DNA from: JAEVLT01 sp050496765
Lineage (GTDB): Bacteria; Bacillota; Bacilli; Bacillales; Cytobacillaceae
Reading direction: 5' to 3'
Length of the DNA stretch: 64,000 nt
NCBI RefSeq assembly: GCF_050496765.1
Contig: NZ_JBNWEO010000015.1
Span: 310,001-374,000 of the forward strand
Position numbers and translations under genes: made by a program. Shown here one piece after another: positions 51,918 to 60,541 of the stretch. The notes under the pieces are model-generated. The model searched no databases, was not told the origin of the DNA, and was given only the letters and a program-made list of their open reading frames with translations. How positions within the stretch are numbered: position 1 is the stretch's first letter; every line of letters begins with the position of its first letter.

Positions 51918-52933
51918 TGAATCGCTATTCCCGGCAAACATTGTTTGCACCCATTGGAGAAGAAGGACAAAAGAAAATTTTAAAAAAGCATGTTTTGTTG
52001 ATCGGTGCTGGTGCACTGGGAACAGCCAGTGCCGAAGCGCTTGTTCGTGCCGGAATTGGGAAGCTCTCGATTGTTGACCGCGACTATGTGGAATGGTCTA
52101 ATTTGCAGCGGCAGCAATTGTATTCGGAAATGGATGCTAAAAACCGCATACCTAAAGCCATTGCAGCGAAAAAACAGTTAGAGATGATAAATTCCAGCGT
52201 TCTAATCGAAGCTGTCATCGCTGATGCTGCCGTTTTGGAACTGGAGGAATGGGCGAAACAGGTCGATTTGATTATCGATGCAACCGATAATTTTGAAACA
52301 AGAATGATTATCAATGATGTCGCGCAAAAACACAATGTGCCATGGATTTACGGCGCCTGTGTCGGAAGCTATGGGATTACTTACACAATCATTCCGGAAA
52401 AAACCCCTTGCCTTTCGTGTTTAATAGAAACAGTTCCTTTAGGAGGAGCAACCTGCGACACTGCTGGCATCATTAGTCCAGCGGTCCAAATGGTTGTCTC
52501 CTATCAAATCAGTGAAGCATTAAAGATTCTCGTAGAAGATTTTGCTTCCTTGCGGAATAAACTAGTATCATTTGACCTATGGAAAAACCAATATAGTGCG
52601 ATAAATGTGGATAGAATAAAAAAAGCAAATTGTCCATCATGCGGCAAAGACCGCTCCTACCCTTATTTATCTTTTGAAAATCAAACAAAAACCGCTGTAC
52701 TTTGCGGACGGGATACAGTGCAAATCCGACCCACCGGCAAGGTAGAACGTGATTTGGCCGAATTGGAAAAAGTGTTTGCTAAGCAAGGCGGGGTTGTGGA
52801 GCGGAATCCGTTTCTCTTATCCTATAGTATCGATCAGCACCGCTTAGTGGTTTTCAAAGATGGCAGGGTTTTGGTACATGGTACAAAAAATATTGTTGAA
52901 GCAAAATCGCTTTATCATAAATATTTAGGATAA
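51917..52933 (+). CDS. thiF: ThiS adenylyltransferase ThiF
   Basis: E1-like enzyme of 338 residues adenylating the ThiS C-terminus. RYSRQTLFAPIGEEGQKKI start, HVLLIGAGALGTASAEALVRAG (Rossmann motif, in parts), DRDYVEWSNLQRQ, IIDATDNFETRMIIND, CxxC zinc sites in TPCLSCL and NCPSCGK. Unlike the shortest ThiF proteins it has a C-terminal extension (about 255-338). ATG 51917 overlaps the thiG stop; GTG 51914 is an alternative. Last gene of the operon. Confidence 0.92.
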   Translation: MNRYSRQTLFAPIGEEGQKKILKKHVLLIGAGALGTASAEALVRAGIGKLSIVDRDYVEWSNLQRQQLYSEMDAKNRIPKAIAAKKQLEMINSSVLIEAVIADAAVLELEEWAKQVDLIIDATDNFETRMIINDVAQKHNVPWIYGACVGSYGITYTIIPEKTPCLSCLIETVPLGGATCDTAGIISPAVQMVVSYQISEALKILVEDFASLRNKLVSFDLWKNQYSAINVDRIKKANCPSCGKDRSYPYLSFENQTKTAVLCGRDTVQIRPTGKVERDLAELEKVFAKQGGVVERNPFLLSYSIDQHRLVVFKDGRVLVHGTKNIVEAKSLYHKYLG

Positions 52934-52968
52934 CCCGGGGAAGAGGAATTCCCTGGGTTTATTTTTTA
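52932..52968 (+). terminator. Terminator of thi operon
   Basis: AACCCGGGG and CCCTGGGTT form an 9-bp stem with one mismatch, followed by a T-rich run. Confidence 0.75.
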
Positions 52969-53073
52969 AAAATTGCAAATCATTAACAAAGTTAGTCTTT
53001 TTGTCTTTTTCTTTAAATAGAATATATTAAATTTTCGAATTTTCAAATTTATGTTTTTGAAAGGAGGTTTTTT

Positions 53074-53796
53074 ATGATTCAAATTAAAAACGTAACCAAA
53101 TCGTTTGGTGATCACCAAGTTCTTAAAGGCATTAATTTAACGGTAAATGAGCAGGAAGTAGTTGTAATCATTGGTGCAAGCGGCTCAGGGAAAAGCACGC
53201 TATTAAGGTGCATCAATTTTTTAGAATTCTATGGTGAAGGGGAAATCAATCTTCAAGGCCAGATTATTGATCCGGAAAAAACAAACCTCAATCAAGTAAG
53301 AGAAGAAGTAGGAATGGTTTTTCAACATTTTAATTTATTTCCACACATGAATGTCCTTGAAAATGTGATTGAAGCACCTGTGCACGTCAAGAAAATGGAC
53401 AAAGCGCAAGCAAAAGAGAAGGCATTGCTATTACTCGATAAAGTTGGATTAAAGGAAAAGGCAGCAAGCTACCCCCACATGCTTTCAGGCGGACAAAAAC
53501 AGCGCGTTGCCATTGCCAGGGCTCTAGCGATGGAACCGCGGATCATGCTCTTTGATGAGCCGACATCTGCACTTGATCCTGAATTGGTCGGTGAAGTGTT
53601 GCAGGTTATGAAGCAATTGGCAAAAGAAGGCATGACAATGGTGGTGGTCACACATGAAATGGGATTTGCCAGGGAAGTTGCCGACCGGGTTGTTTTTATG
53701 AGTGACGGAACGATCCTTGAAGAAGGATCACCGGGGGAATTTTTCAACCAGCCGAAAAACGAAAAGGCAAAGCAATTTTTGAGCAGTATTCTTTAA
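53074..53796 (+). CDS. Amino-acid ABC transporter ATP-binding protein (GlnQ-like)
   Basis: 240 residues with GASGSGKSTLLRCIN (Walker A), LSGGQKQRVAIARALAMEPRIMLFDEP (signature and Walker B, in parts), and VTHEMGFAREVADR. ATG 53074 follows AAAGGAGGTTTTTT. First gene of an operon with a binding protein, permease and RocB-like hydrolase, in the order ATPase-SBP-permease, unlike the SBP-first system at 42.9 kb. Confidence 0.9.
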   Translation: MIQIKNVTKSFGDHQVLKGINLTVNEQEVVVIIGASGSGKSTLLRCINFLEFYGEGEINLQGQIIDPEKTNLNQVREEVGMVFQHFNLFPHMNVLENVIEAPVHVKKMDKAQAKEKALLLLDKVGLKEKAASYPHMLSGGQKQRVAIARALAMEPRIMLFDEPTSALDPELVGEVLQVMKQLAKEGMTMVVVTHEMGFAREVADRVVFMSDGTILEEGSPGEFFNQPKNEKAKQFLSSIL

Positions 53797-53814
53797 ACGA
53801 AAAGGGGAATAGCC

Positions 53815-54606
53815 GTGAAGAAACTTGGAATTTTAAGCCTTTCATTGGTTTTGTTAATGGTCATTTTGTCAGCTTGCGGATCTTCTGGAACCAAATCACA
53901 GACTGCTGGAAAAGCAACAAACCAACAAGAATTTCGCTATGGCATGAGCGGGCTTTTTAAACCGTTTAATTTCAAAGAAAACGGGCAGTTAACCGGGTTT
54001 GATGTTGAAATTGGCCAAGCACTTGCAGAAAAAATGGGGATGAAGCCTGTTCCAGTTACCAATCCATGGGAAACCATTATTCAAGGGTTGCAAGCCAAAA
54101 AGTACGATGCGATTATCGGCAGCATGACAGTAACCGATGAAAGAAAGAAATCCGTTGATTTTACGAATCCATATTACCGCTCGGGTTCGCAAATATTTAT
54201 TTCAGGGAAAAATCAGCAGATTTCCACTGTCAATGATTTAAAAGGGAAAAAGATCGGTGCGGTTAAAGCAAGTCCGTATGGAGAATTGGCGCGAAAACTA
54301 ACGGAAAGCGCAAACGTGGTGGAATATGATAGTGATTTAACTGCGCTTATGGATCTTCCGACTGGAAGGCTGGATGCTGTAATTACCGATCAAATGGTCG
54401 GTTTTCGGGTGATAAAAGAAAAAGCAATTGATATCAAGGAACTTGGCACCCCGCTTTCGCATGATAACCAGGCAATTGCTGTCCGCAAAGGGGATACAGA
54501 ATTGCTTAACAAAATAAATAAAGCACTCGATGAAATCATCAAAGATGGCACATATGAAAAGATCAGCAAGAAATGGTTCGGTCGAAATATTTTAGGCGAA
54601 AAATAA
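53815..54606 (+). CDS. Amino-acid ABC transporter substrate-binding lipoprotein
   Basis: 263-residue SBP_bac_3 protein. The signal peptide ends LSACG, with lipid Cys at residue 21. It then reads EFRYGMSGLFKPFNFKENG, LTGFDVEIGQALAEKMG, YDAIIGSMTVTDERKKSVDF, GAVKASPYGELARK and PTGRLDAVITDQM. GTG 53815 follows AAGGGGAATAGCC. Polar or basic amino acid ligand; linkage to a RocB-like hydrolase makes arginine-related or acylated amino acids plausible. Confidence 0.88.
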   Translation: MKKLGILSLSLVLLMVILSACGSSGTKSQTAGKATNQQEFRYGMSGLFKPFNFKENGQLTGFDVEIGQALAEKMGMKPVPVTNPWETIIQGLQAKKYDAIIGSMTVTDERKKSVDFTNPYYRSGSQIFISGKNQQISTVNDLKGKKIGAVKASPYGELARKLTESANVVEYDSDLTALMDLPTGRLDAVITDQMVGFRVIKEKAIDIKELGTPLSHDNQAIAVRKGDTELLNKINKALDEIIKDGTYEKISKKWFGRNILGEK

Positions 54607-54644
54607 TCACAATTTTATTCAAATAACGAGGGTGGGTGGTCATC

Positions 54645-55298
54645 ATGTTTGATATCCTTCTATCGACCTATAATGTTTTTTTGCAGGCAGCTGGTTTAAC
54701 TCTTAGACTAACCATAACTTCTTTGGCCATCGCCTGTCTCATTGGACTTGTGTTTGCCTTTTTTCGAATATCAAAGAACAAATGGTTAAGCGGGCTAGCC
54801 AAAATCTATATCGGTCTTATCCGCGGCACACCACTGATCGTTCAAATTGCCATCCTTTATTTCGGGATGGCATCGATTATTACGCTTTCACAATTTTGGG
54901 CAGGTGCCCTTGCGCTTGCCATTCATAACGGTGCTTATATGGCTGAGATTTTTCGCGGCTCCATTCAATCGATTGATCATGGACAAATGGAAGCTGGCCG
55001 GTCGCTCGGAATGTCCTATCCGCTGACAATGAGAAGGATTATTTTACCGCAAGCATTTAAACTTTCAATTCCGCCGCTTGGCAATCAATTTATCATTGCA
55101 TTAAAAGATTCATCCCTGGTCGCTTATGTTGGCATGACCGATCTGTGGGGATCTGCCTTAAGTGAAGCCGCTTCCAATTATCGGCAATTGGAGACGTACA
55201 TTGTCGTCGGTCTTTATTATTTGGCACTTGTTTTGTTGTTTTCTTTTTTGTTAGGAAAATTGGAAAAAAGGATGAATGTTGCATCACGGCGAATATAA
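54645..55298 (+). CDS. Amino-acid ABC transporter permease
   Basis: 217-residue inner-membrane permease with about 5 helices; RGTPLIVQIAILYFG and the EAA loop EAGRSLGMSYPLTMRRIILPQAFK (in parts) are typical. ATG 54645 follows GAGGGTGGGTGG; GTG 54636 is an alternative. It pairs with the preceding binding protein and ATPase. Confidence 0.9.
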   Translation: MFDILLSTYNVFLQAAGLTLRLTITSLAIACLIGLVFAFFRISKNKWLSGLAKIYIGLIRGTPLIVQIAILYFGMASIITLSQFWAGALALAIHNGAYMAEIFRGSIQSIDHGQMEAGRSLGMSYPLTMRRIILPQAFKLSIPPLGNQFIIALKDSSLVAYVGMTDLWGSALSEAASNYRQLETYIVVGLYYLALVLLFSFLLGKLEKRMNVASRRI

Positions 55299-55320
55299 TT
55301 AGGGCAGATGATTCGGGGAG

Positions 55321-56955
55321 ATGAAACAAAAATTGGACGAAAAATGGCAATCAGTGGACCAATTAAAAAACCTATTAATTGATTTAGTAAAAATTCCAAG
55401 CATTACAGGAACTGCAGACGAAGTTCGATTTAGCAATGATGTGTTTAAAATGCTGCAAGATTTAGCTTATTTTCAAGAGCATCCTGAACATTTAAAACTC
55501 CATGGTACAAATGATGGGCGGAAAATCTTAACGGCACTTGTGAAAAAAGGCAACTGCAAAGATACTGTGATTTTGTTAAGTCATTTTGATGTCGTCGGAG
55601 TAGACGATTATGGGCGGTGGAAAGAGCTGGCGTTTGATCCGGAAAGACTCGCTGAGGCTTTTACGAGCCAGTTAAGCCTCTTTTCGGAGGAAATTCAAAA
55701 CGATTTGCGTTCGGGTGAATGGATGTTTGGCAGAGGGACAATGGACATGAAGAGCGGGCTGGCCCTCCACATGTCAATACTTGAGAAAGCAGCAATGAAT
55801 CACTTTAATGGAAATGTACTGCTTTTAACAGTCTGTGATGAAGAGGTTAACTCAACCGGCATGCGCTCTGCCATCCCCGTAATCCAAGACATCGCCGAAA
55901 AGTTTGCACTTAAGTACCAATTATGTATTAATTCAGAGCCTATTTTTTCAAACTATCCGGGTGATCAAACAAAATACGTTTATACAGGATCGCTAGGAAA
56001 AGTTTTGCCTGCTTTTTATTGTATGGGAAAAGAAACGCATGCTGCCGAACCGTTTACTGGCTTAAACGCTAATTACCTTGCATCCATGGTAACATGTGAA
56101 ATGGAATTAAATACGATTTTTTGTGAAAGTGTAGAAGGAGAAACAACGCCGCCGCCAACAAATCTCTGGCAAAAAGATTTAAAACAAGGGTATTCCGTAC
56201 AAATTCCAGACCGCGCAGTAACATTATTTAATCTATTCTTAATGGAGAAACCACTTAATCAGCTTGCTGAAGAGTTAAAACAAGTGGCCAGCCATGCTGC
56301 AAGAAAAACGGCGGAGAATTATTCCCGGCAAAAAGGATTATTTACTCATACAGAAGAAAAGCTTCCCAACAATTTTACAATCAATGTCTTTTCTTTTGAA
56401 GAGTTGCTCTTGTATGCGGAAAAGAAGCTTGGAGAAGACCGTATCCATCACTTGTATGAAAAAACGATAAGCGATATCGGGATGATGGATGACCGTGAAC
56501 GTTCAATTTTGCTCGTCGATCAATTGGCACAGCAATGTAAAGAACTTTCTCCCATGATCGTTCTGTTTTTTGCACCGCCTTATTATCCGGCTGTCTGCTC
56601 AAGCAAAAATGAGACAGTGACAAGACTTGTTCCTAAACTTATCGATTACGCGAAAAATCAGCATGATTTGGAACTAGTTCAGCAAAACTATTTTTCTGGA
56701 TTAAGTGATTTGAGTTATATTGGGCCAAGTGGAAAAGACGATATACAGATTTTATCTTCTTGTATGCCGCTGTGGAACAAAGGGTACCACATCCCTAGTG
56801 ATTTATTGAATCATTTTCAGATTCCAGTACTAAATCTTGGCCCATGGGGGAAAGACCCTCATAAAATGTCCGAACGCCTCCATATTCAGTATTCATTTGA
56901 TAAAACAAGAGATATGCTTGAGTTTACGGTAAAGCAACTGTTTTTGGAAAACTAA
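55321..56955 (+). CDS. RocB-like M20 family hydrolase
   Basis: 544-residue member of the M20 zinc hydrolases resembling B. subtilis RocB. Metal-site motifs: LLSHFDVVGVDDYG (His, Asp), MFGRGTMDMKSGLA (second Asp), CDEEVNSTGM (catalytic Glu pair), and ETHAAEPFTGLNANYLA (His in the dimerisation/catalytic domain). RocB is tied to arginine utilisation, perhaps as an N-deacylase. The gene begins 22 bp after the ABC permease stop, so uptake and hydrolysis of an amino-acid derivative are likely coupled. ATG 55321 follows GGGGAG. Confidence 0.85.
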   Translation: MKQKLDEKWQSVDQLKNLLIDLVKIPSITGTADEVRFSNDVFKMLQDLAYFQEHPEHLKLHGTNDGRKILTALVKKGNCKDTVILLSHFDVVGVDDYGRWKELAFDPERLAEAFTSQLSLFSEEIQNDLRSGEWMFGRGTMDMKSGLALHMSILEKAAMNHFNGNVLLLTVCDEEVNSTGMRSAIPVIQDIAEKFALKYQLCINSEPIFSNYPGDQTKYVYTGSLGKVLPAFYCMGKETHAAEPFTGLNANYLASMVTCEMELNTIFCESVEGETTPPPTNLWQKDLKQGYSVQIPDRAVTLFNLFLMEKPLNQLAEELKQVASHAARKTAENYSRQKGLFTHTEEKLPNNFTINVFSFEELLLYAEKKLGEDRIHHLYEKTISDIGMMDDRERSILLVDQLAQQCKELSPMIVLFFAPPYYPAVCSSKNETVTRLVPKLIDYAKNQHDLELVQQNYFSGLSDLSYIGPSGKDDIQILSSCMPLWNKGYHIPSDLLNHFQIPVLNLGPWGKDPHKMSERLHIQYSFDKTRDMLEFTVKQLFLEN

Positions 56956-56982
56956 ATGCCGAAAAGTGATGGGAGCAGAAGA

Positions 56983-57010
56983 AGCAAACTCAAAGAGTTT
57001 TGCTTTTTTT
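56983..57010 (+). terminator. Terminator of ABC-RocB operon
   Basis: AGCAAACTC and GAGTTTTGCT form an almost perfect stem with one bulge, followed by a T7 run. Confidence 0.75.
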
Positions 57011-57091
57011 GTGTTGATAGGAACGGGTAGGATATTCTATTTATGGTAGACTAAGATTTATAAGTAGTGAGTGTCAAAATGGGGTGAATAG

Positions 57092-57418
57092 ATGGAAATA
57101 TTGCAGTCATTAGAAGAAGTGAAGCTTTTTGTTCAAAACAATCAGTTAAGCTTTATCTATGTTTTAACCAAAAGCTGAAATGTTTGCCATGCGTTGCTTC
57201 CTCAGGTTGAGGAGGTTATGAGGGACTATCCGAAAATTCAATTTGGAGTGGTTGATGCGGGGGATGTTCAAGATATTGCTGAACACTTTCTGATCTTTAC
57301 TGTTCCCGTTTTGCTTTTATTTGTCGATGGAAAAGAAGTTTTAAGAGAAGCACGTATCGTCCACATCGATCTTTTTCGGGAAAAACTAAATCGGATTTAT
57401 ACTGCAATTTTGGATTAA
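57092..57418 (+). CDS. Thioredoxin-like protein with in-frame TGA at the CxxC position: candidate selenoprotein
   Basis: A 108-residue thioredoxin-fold protein if TGA 57176-57178 (codon 29) is read through. ATG 57092 follows GGGGTGA. The first part is MEILQSLEEVKLFVQNNQLS; after SFIYVLTKS comes TGA, then NVCHALLPQVEEV, so the motif is U-N-V-C where thioredoxin-like relatives have C-x-V-C. The rest is undamaged: VVDAGDVQDIAEHF, the cis-Pro loop FTVPVLLLFVDGKE. A hairpin 18 nt after TGA fits a bacterial SECIS. A nonsense mutation is the alternative; no selA/B/C/D gene lies in the window. Confidence 0.7.
57176..57215 (+). other. Putative bacterial SECIS element with TGA
   Basis: TGA (57176-57178), an 18-nt spacer, then CTTCCTC (57197-57203), loop AGGTT, GAGGAGG (57209-57215). 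It is a 7-bp stem with one G-U. The loop begins 26 nt after TGA, within the 16-37 nt bacterial range, and has G among the first two loop bases, followed by U as in the E. coli AGGUC loop. Confidence 0.5.
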
Positions 57419-57447
57419 GATCTTCATCTTTGCGAGGATCTTTTTTT
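57417..57447 (+). terminator. Terminator of thioredoxin-like gene
   Basis: AAGATCTTC and GAGGATCTT form an imperfect stem followed by T7. Confidence 0.7.
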
Positions 57448-57481
57448 ATTTGGATCGAGCGGGGTAAATTGAGGAGGATTC

Positions 57482-57510
57482 TTCACAGAATAGCCTAGCA
57501 TCGCTATAAT
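57482..57510 (+). promoter_or_regulatory. Promoter of pabB-pabC
   Basis: TTCACA and a perfect TATAAT are 17 bp apart, 50 bp before the start codon. Confidence 0.65.
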
Positions 57511-57560
57511 AAATTCTATGATGTTTGCGACCGTTTATCAGGATTATTTAATTAAAAAGG

Positions 57561-59321
57561 ATGAAAAACCAAACCATGATGAGAAGAGCCCCTTTGCTAT
57601 CGTTTGAATTTGCCGATACGAACGGTAAAATCAACCCAATGACGTTCCAAAAACCTATCAAGGTGATGGTTGCCCACACTCTTGAGGAAGTATTGCCCAG
57701 TCTTCAACTTGTACAGGAGGCTGTAGAGCAAGGCTATTATGCTGCCGGTTTTCTCTCCTACGAAAGTGCAGCGGCATTTGATTCTGCGTACAAGGTTAAA
57801 CCTGAGAGTTCAATGCCTTTATTGTGGTTTGGCCTTTTTGATCAGCCGGTAAGCCAGCCGCTAAGCAGCTTAGGGATGTATACACTATCCGAGTGGAATC
57901 CATCAGTAAGCATGGAGGAATATGATCAGGCGATTTCAAAAATTAAAAAAGCAATTGAAAACGGAATTACCTATCAGACAAATTACACGATTCGGCTGAC
58001 TTCCCAATTTGAAGGGGATGATGTTGCTTTTTTTGAAAAATTAAAAAGAGGACAGGCCTCGAATTACTGTGCTTATATAAATACAGGTGAACACAGCATT
58101 TTATCTGCATCACCAGAATTGTTTTTTCATTTAAAAGAAAATAAATTAACCACAAGACCAATGAAAGGAACGGTAAAGCGAGGAAAAACAGTGAAAGAGG
58201 ATCAGACAAACGCCAGCTGGCTCTATCATTCTGAAAAAAACCGGGCTGAAAATGTGATGATCGTTGATTTGCTGCGAAATGACTTAGGAATGTTAGCAGA
58301 GCCAGGCAGCGTAACGGTTTCGAAGTTATTTGAAATTGAACAATATCCGACCGTCCATCAAATGACCTCAACCATTTCCGCACGGCTTCCCGAGAAAACT
58401 CGGCTCGCAGATATTTTTCAAGCACTTTTCCCTTGTGGATCGATTACCGGAGCTCCAAAAATGAGCACGATGGAGATCATCAAGAATTTGGAAACCTCCC
58501 CCCGTGAAGTTTATTGCGGTGCGATTGGTTTCATCACGCCACAAAAGGAAGCGGTTTTTAATGTTCCAATTCGTACTGTATGGATTGATCATCATTCCGG
58601 AAAAGCAGTCTATGGTGTTGGCGGCGGAATTACCTGGGATTCGACACCAGAGGGCGAGTACCACGAAATACTTACAAAAGCCCATTTGCTGAAAGAAGAT
58701 CGGCCGGATTTTCAACTGCTGGAAAGCTTTTTGTTGGACAATGGAAAAGTTTTTCTACTCGACAAACATTTAAAGCGTCTAGAGCAATCCGCCCACTATT
58801 TCGGCTATCCCTTCGATTTAGAAAGCGTTAAAGGAAAAATTAATCAATTCGTCCGTCTTAATCACCACGGTTTATTTAAGATTCGCCTGCTTGCAGCAAA
58901 AGATGGGAGTACAACGATTGAAGGGCAGTCTATTAGAATGCTTGAACCCGCATTAAAGGTGATGCTCGCTCCTGAACCGGTGGATCAAACCAGTCCGTTT
59001 TTATATCATAAAACAACAAACAGGGCAATTTATGAAAAATTTCAAAAGCAAAAACCCGCTGATGTTTTCGATGTACTTCTCTGGAATGAGGACGGAGAAG
59101 TTACGGAATTTACAAACGGAAACGTAGTGGCAGAACTGGATGGGGAATTATGGACACCGCCAATCCAGAGCGGTTTATTAGCTGGAACTTTTCGTGAGAT
59201 GCTGTTGGAAACGGGAGAAATTCAAGAAAAAACAATCACCGTTTCCGATTTGCAAAAGTGCTGTAAAATTTGGTTCATTAACAGTGTCCGCAAATGGGTG
59301 GAAGTTCAGCTATTACTTTAA
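57561..59321 (+). CDS. pabB: Aminodeoxychorismate synthase component I fused to aminodeoxychorismate lyase (PabB-PabC)
   Basis: 586 residues. The PabB part (about 1-380) has the chorismate-utilising core TRPMKGTVKRGKT (Lys of P-x-K-G-T), RAENVMIVDLLRNDLGML, LFPCGSITGAPKMSTMEII and GVGGGITWDSTPEGEY. The PabC part (about 390-586) is a PLP fold-type IV domain: FLLDNGKVFLLDKHLKRL, YHKTTNRAIYEKFQ with the PLP Lys, EVTEFTNGNVVAEL and SGLLAGTFREMLL. It would convert chorismate with a glutamine amidotransferase (PabA, not seen here) into p-aminobenzoate for folate. The ATG 57561 has only AAAAAGG; ATG 57576 is possible. Confidence 0.92.
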   Translation: MKNQTMMRRAPLLSFEFADTNGKINPMTFQKPIKVMVAHTLEEVLPSLQLVQEAVEQGYYAAGFLSYESAAAFDSAYKVKPESSMPLLWFGLFDQPVSQPLSSLGMYTLSEWNPSVSMEEYDQAISKIKKAIENGITYQTNYTIRLTSQFEGDDVAFFEKLKRGQASNYCAYINTGEHSILSASPELFFHLKENKLTTRPMKGTVKRGKTVKEDQTNASWLYHSEKNRAENVMIVDLLRNDLGMLAEPGSVTVSKLFEIEQYPTVHQMTSTISARLPEKTRLADIFQALFPCGSITGAPKMSTMEIIKNLETSPREVYCGAIGFITPQKEAVFNVPIRTVWIDHHSGKAVYGVGGGITWDSTPEGEYHEILTKAHLLKEDRPDFQLLESFLLDNGKVFLLDKHLKRLEQSAHYFGYPFDLESVKGKINQFVRLNHHGLFKIRLLAAKDGSTTIEGQSIRMLEPALKVMLAPEPVDQTSPFLYHKTTNRAIYEKFQKQKPADVFDVLLWNEDGEVTEFTNGNVVAELDGELWTPPIQSGLLAGTFREMLLETGEIQEKTITVSDLQKCCKIWFINSVRKWVEVQLLL

Positions 59322-59337
59322 AAATTTAACACAATAA

Positions 59338-59371
59338 AGAAGGCACCCAACGATTGGAATGGCTGCCTTCT
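59338..59371 (-). terminator. Terminator of the 59390-59689 gene
   Basis: AGAAGGCA and TGCCTTCT form an 8-bp stem, followed on the reverse strand by TTATTGTG and T-rich sequence, just past the stop at 59390. Confidence 0.6.
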
Positions 59372-59389
59372 GCTGCTAAAAGATGTCTC

Positions 59390-59689
59390 TTAAAGCCATC
59401 CCTCATCAATTGAGCTATTATCCGCGAGGGTGAAGGCCGCGTTTGTAATTGCCTCTGCTAACGTGCTGCCTGTTTCACAGACATCGTTAAAGCAAACCTC
59501 GTTCTCGCTTTTCAGTGAATAGGTAAATCCAAACATCTCCAACCTTTTTACGATTAGCATCGCATGATCAAGATTTTGGTCAGGCTGGAAATGTTCGATA
59601 AAAACACCTTTTTCATAATCATACCATTTATCCCAGGTATGTAATTTCCAACCAAGGATTCTGCGTGCAATGACTTCAACCTTATTCAT
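59390..59689 (-). CDS. Phage ABA-sandwich / DUF2591-like small protein
   Basis: 99 residues starting at ATG 59689 after TTGGGGGAT. It reads MNKVEVIARRILGWKLHTWDKWYDYEKG, FIEHFQPDQNLDHAMLIVKRLE, then VCETGSTLAEAITNAAFTLA. The N-terminal ILGWKLHTWDKWYDY and C-terminal AEAITNAA segments resemble the phage ABA-sandwich family (BC1872-like). It may be a phage relic domesticated in the genome; no other phage genes adjoin. Identity is from memory. Confidence 0.6.
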   Translation of the reverse strand: MNKVEVIARRILGWKLHTWDKWYDYEKGVFIEHFQPDQNLDHAMLIVKRLEMFGFTYSLKSENEVCFNDVCETGSTLAEAITNAAFTLADNSSIDEGWL

Positions 59690-59875
59690 ATCCCCCAACT
59701 TCTTTCCTCTCATTTTGTTTTTCTTATCTTTCACCGCGAAAATTCCCAATCGGCGAGTTTTCATTTATTTTACCATTTTCATTGTTTTTAGGATATTCCT
59801 TTTGATTGGCTTGATTTTTGGATAAGAAGAATTATTATTTAATATGAAATAGTTTACTTGAAATGAGGGATTATC

Positions 59876-60460
59876 ATAAACATCTTATGGGATTTTGACG
59901 GGACACTTTTTAATACTTATCCGGCACTAGTGAAAGCTTTTATTCAGTTAAGCCAACAGCCGCTGAACTCTCGTGAAGTTTTGGCTTGGCTGAAAAAAGA
60001 TTCGAAAACAGCTTTTAAACATTACGGAATTCCTGAGGAAAGAAGAGCAAACTATCAGGAATTGTACAATCAATATTCACTACTAAGTAGCGAACCTTTT
60101 CCTTTTGTGAAAAATGCTTTATCTGAGGTTGACCAGAATATTATTGTAACGCACCGCGATCGAGAATCAACATTGCTTTTGCTGGAAAAATTTAGACTGA
60201 AAGAATACTTTACGGAAATTGTTTCAGTGGAAGAAGACGGGTATACAAGAAAACCTGATTCTTCATCCTATGAGTATGTCCACAATAAATACAAGATTCA
60301 TATGGCAATCGGTGACCGTGAACTTGATCTCATTCCCGCAAGAAGCTTGAAGATTAAAACAGCGGCCTTTCAAAATTCAACCATTTTAGCAGATTATTAT
60401 TTCGAAAACTATCTGGACTTTAAAACTGCGATTCTGAATACTTTTTATCAATCGAAGTAG
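59876..60460 (+). CDS. HAD superfamily phosphatase, non-standard AUA start
   Basis: 194 residues. The motif I DxDGT is N-I-L-W-D-F-D-G-T-L-F-N-T-Y-P, starting three codons before the D. Motif II is IIVTHRDRES, and the last motif is GDRELDLIPARSLKIKTAAF. The frame has no ATG, GTG or TTG ahead of motif I: upstream in-frame codons after a TGA are GGG ATT ATC ATA AAC, and ATA 59876 sits six nt after GAGGG. GTG 59930 would delete motif I. HAD-IA family, phosphoglycolate phosphatase-like by motif; substrate unknown. Confidence 0.7.
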   Translation: MNILWDFDGTLFNTYPALVKAFIQLSQQPLNSREVLAWLKKDSKTAFKHYGIPEERRANYQELYNQYSLLSSEPFPFVKNALSEVDQNIIVTHRDRESTLLLLEKFRLKEYFTEIVSVEEDGYTRKPDSSSYEYVHNKYKIHMAIGDRELDLIPARSLKIKTAAFQNSTILADYYFENYLDFKTAILNTFYQSK

Positions 60461-60541
60461 CCGCTTTCTAGAATGACTACTCGAATATGAATAAAGCGGT
60501 AAGCGGTAAAGGCTAGCAGACGAAAAGGAGGGGGATTCAAT

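Noticed and set aside
52932..53073. Possible riboswitch or T-box before the ABC-RocB operon
   Set aside because: No T-box or known aptamer elements can be recognised; only the thi terminator and an A/T-rich stretch.
57967..58425. 152-residue reverse frame inside pabB
   Set aside because: Shadow of a strongly conserved gene; no start context.
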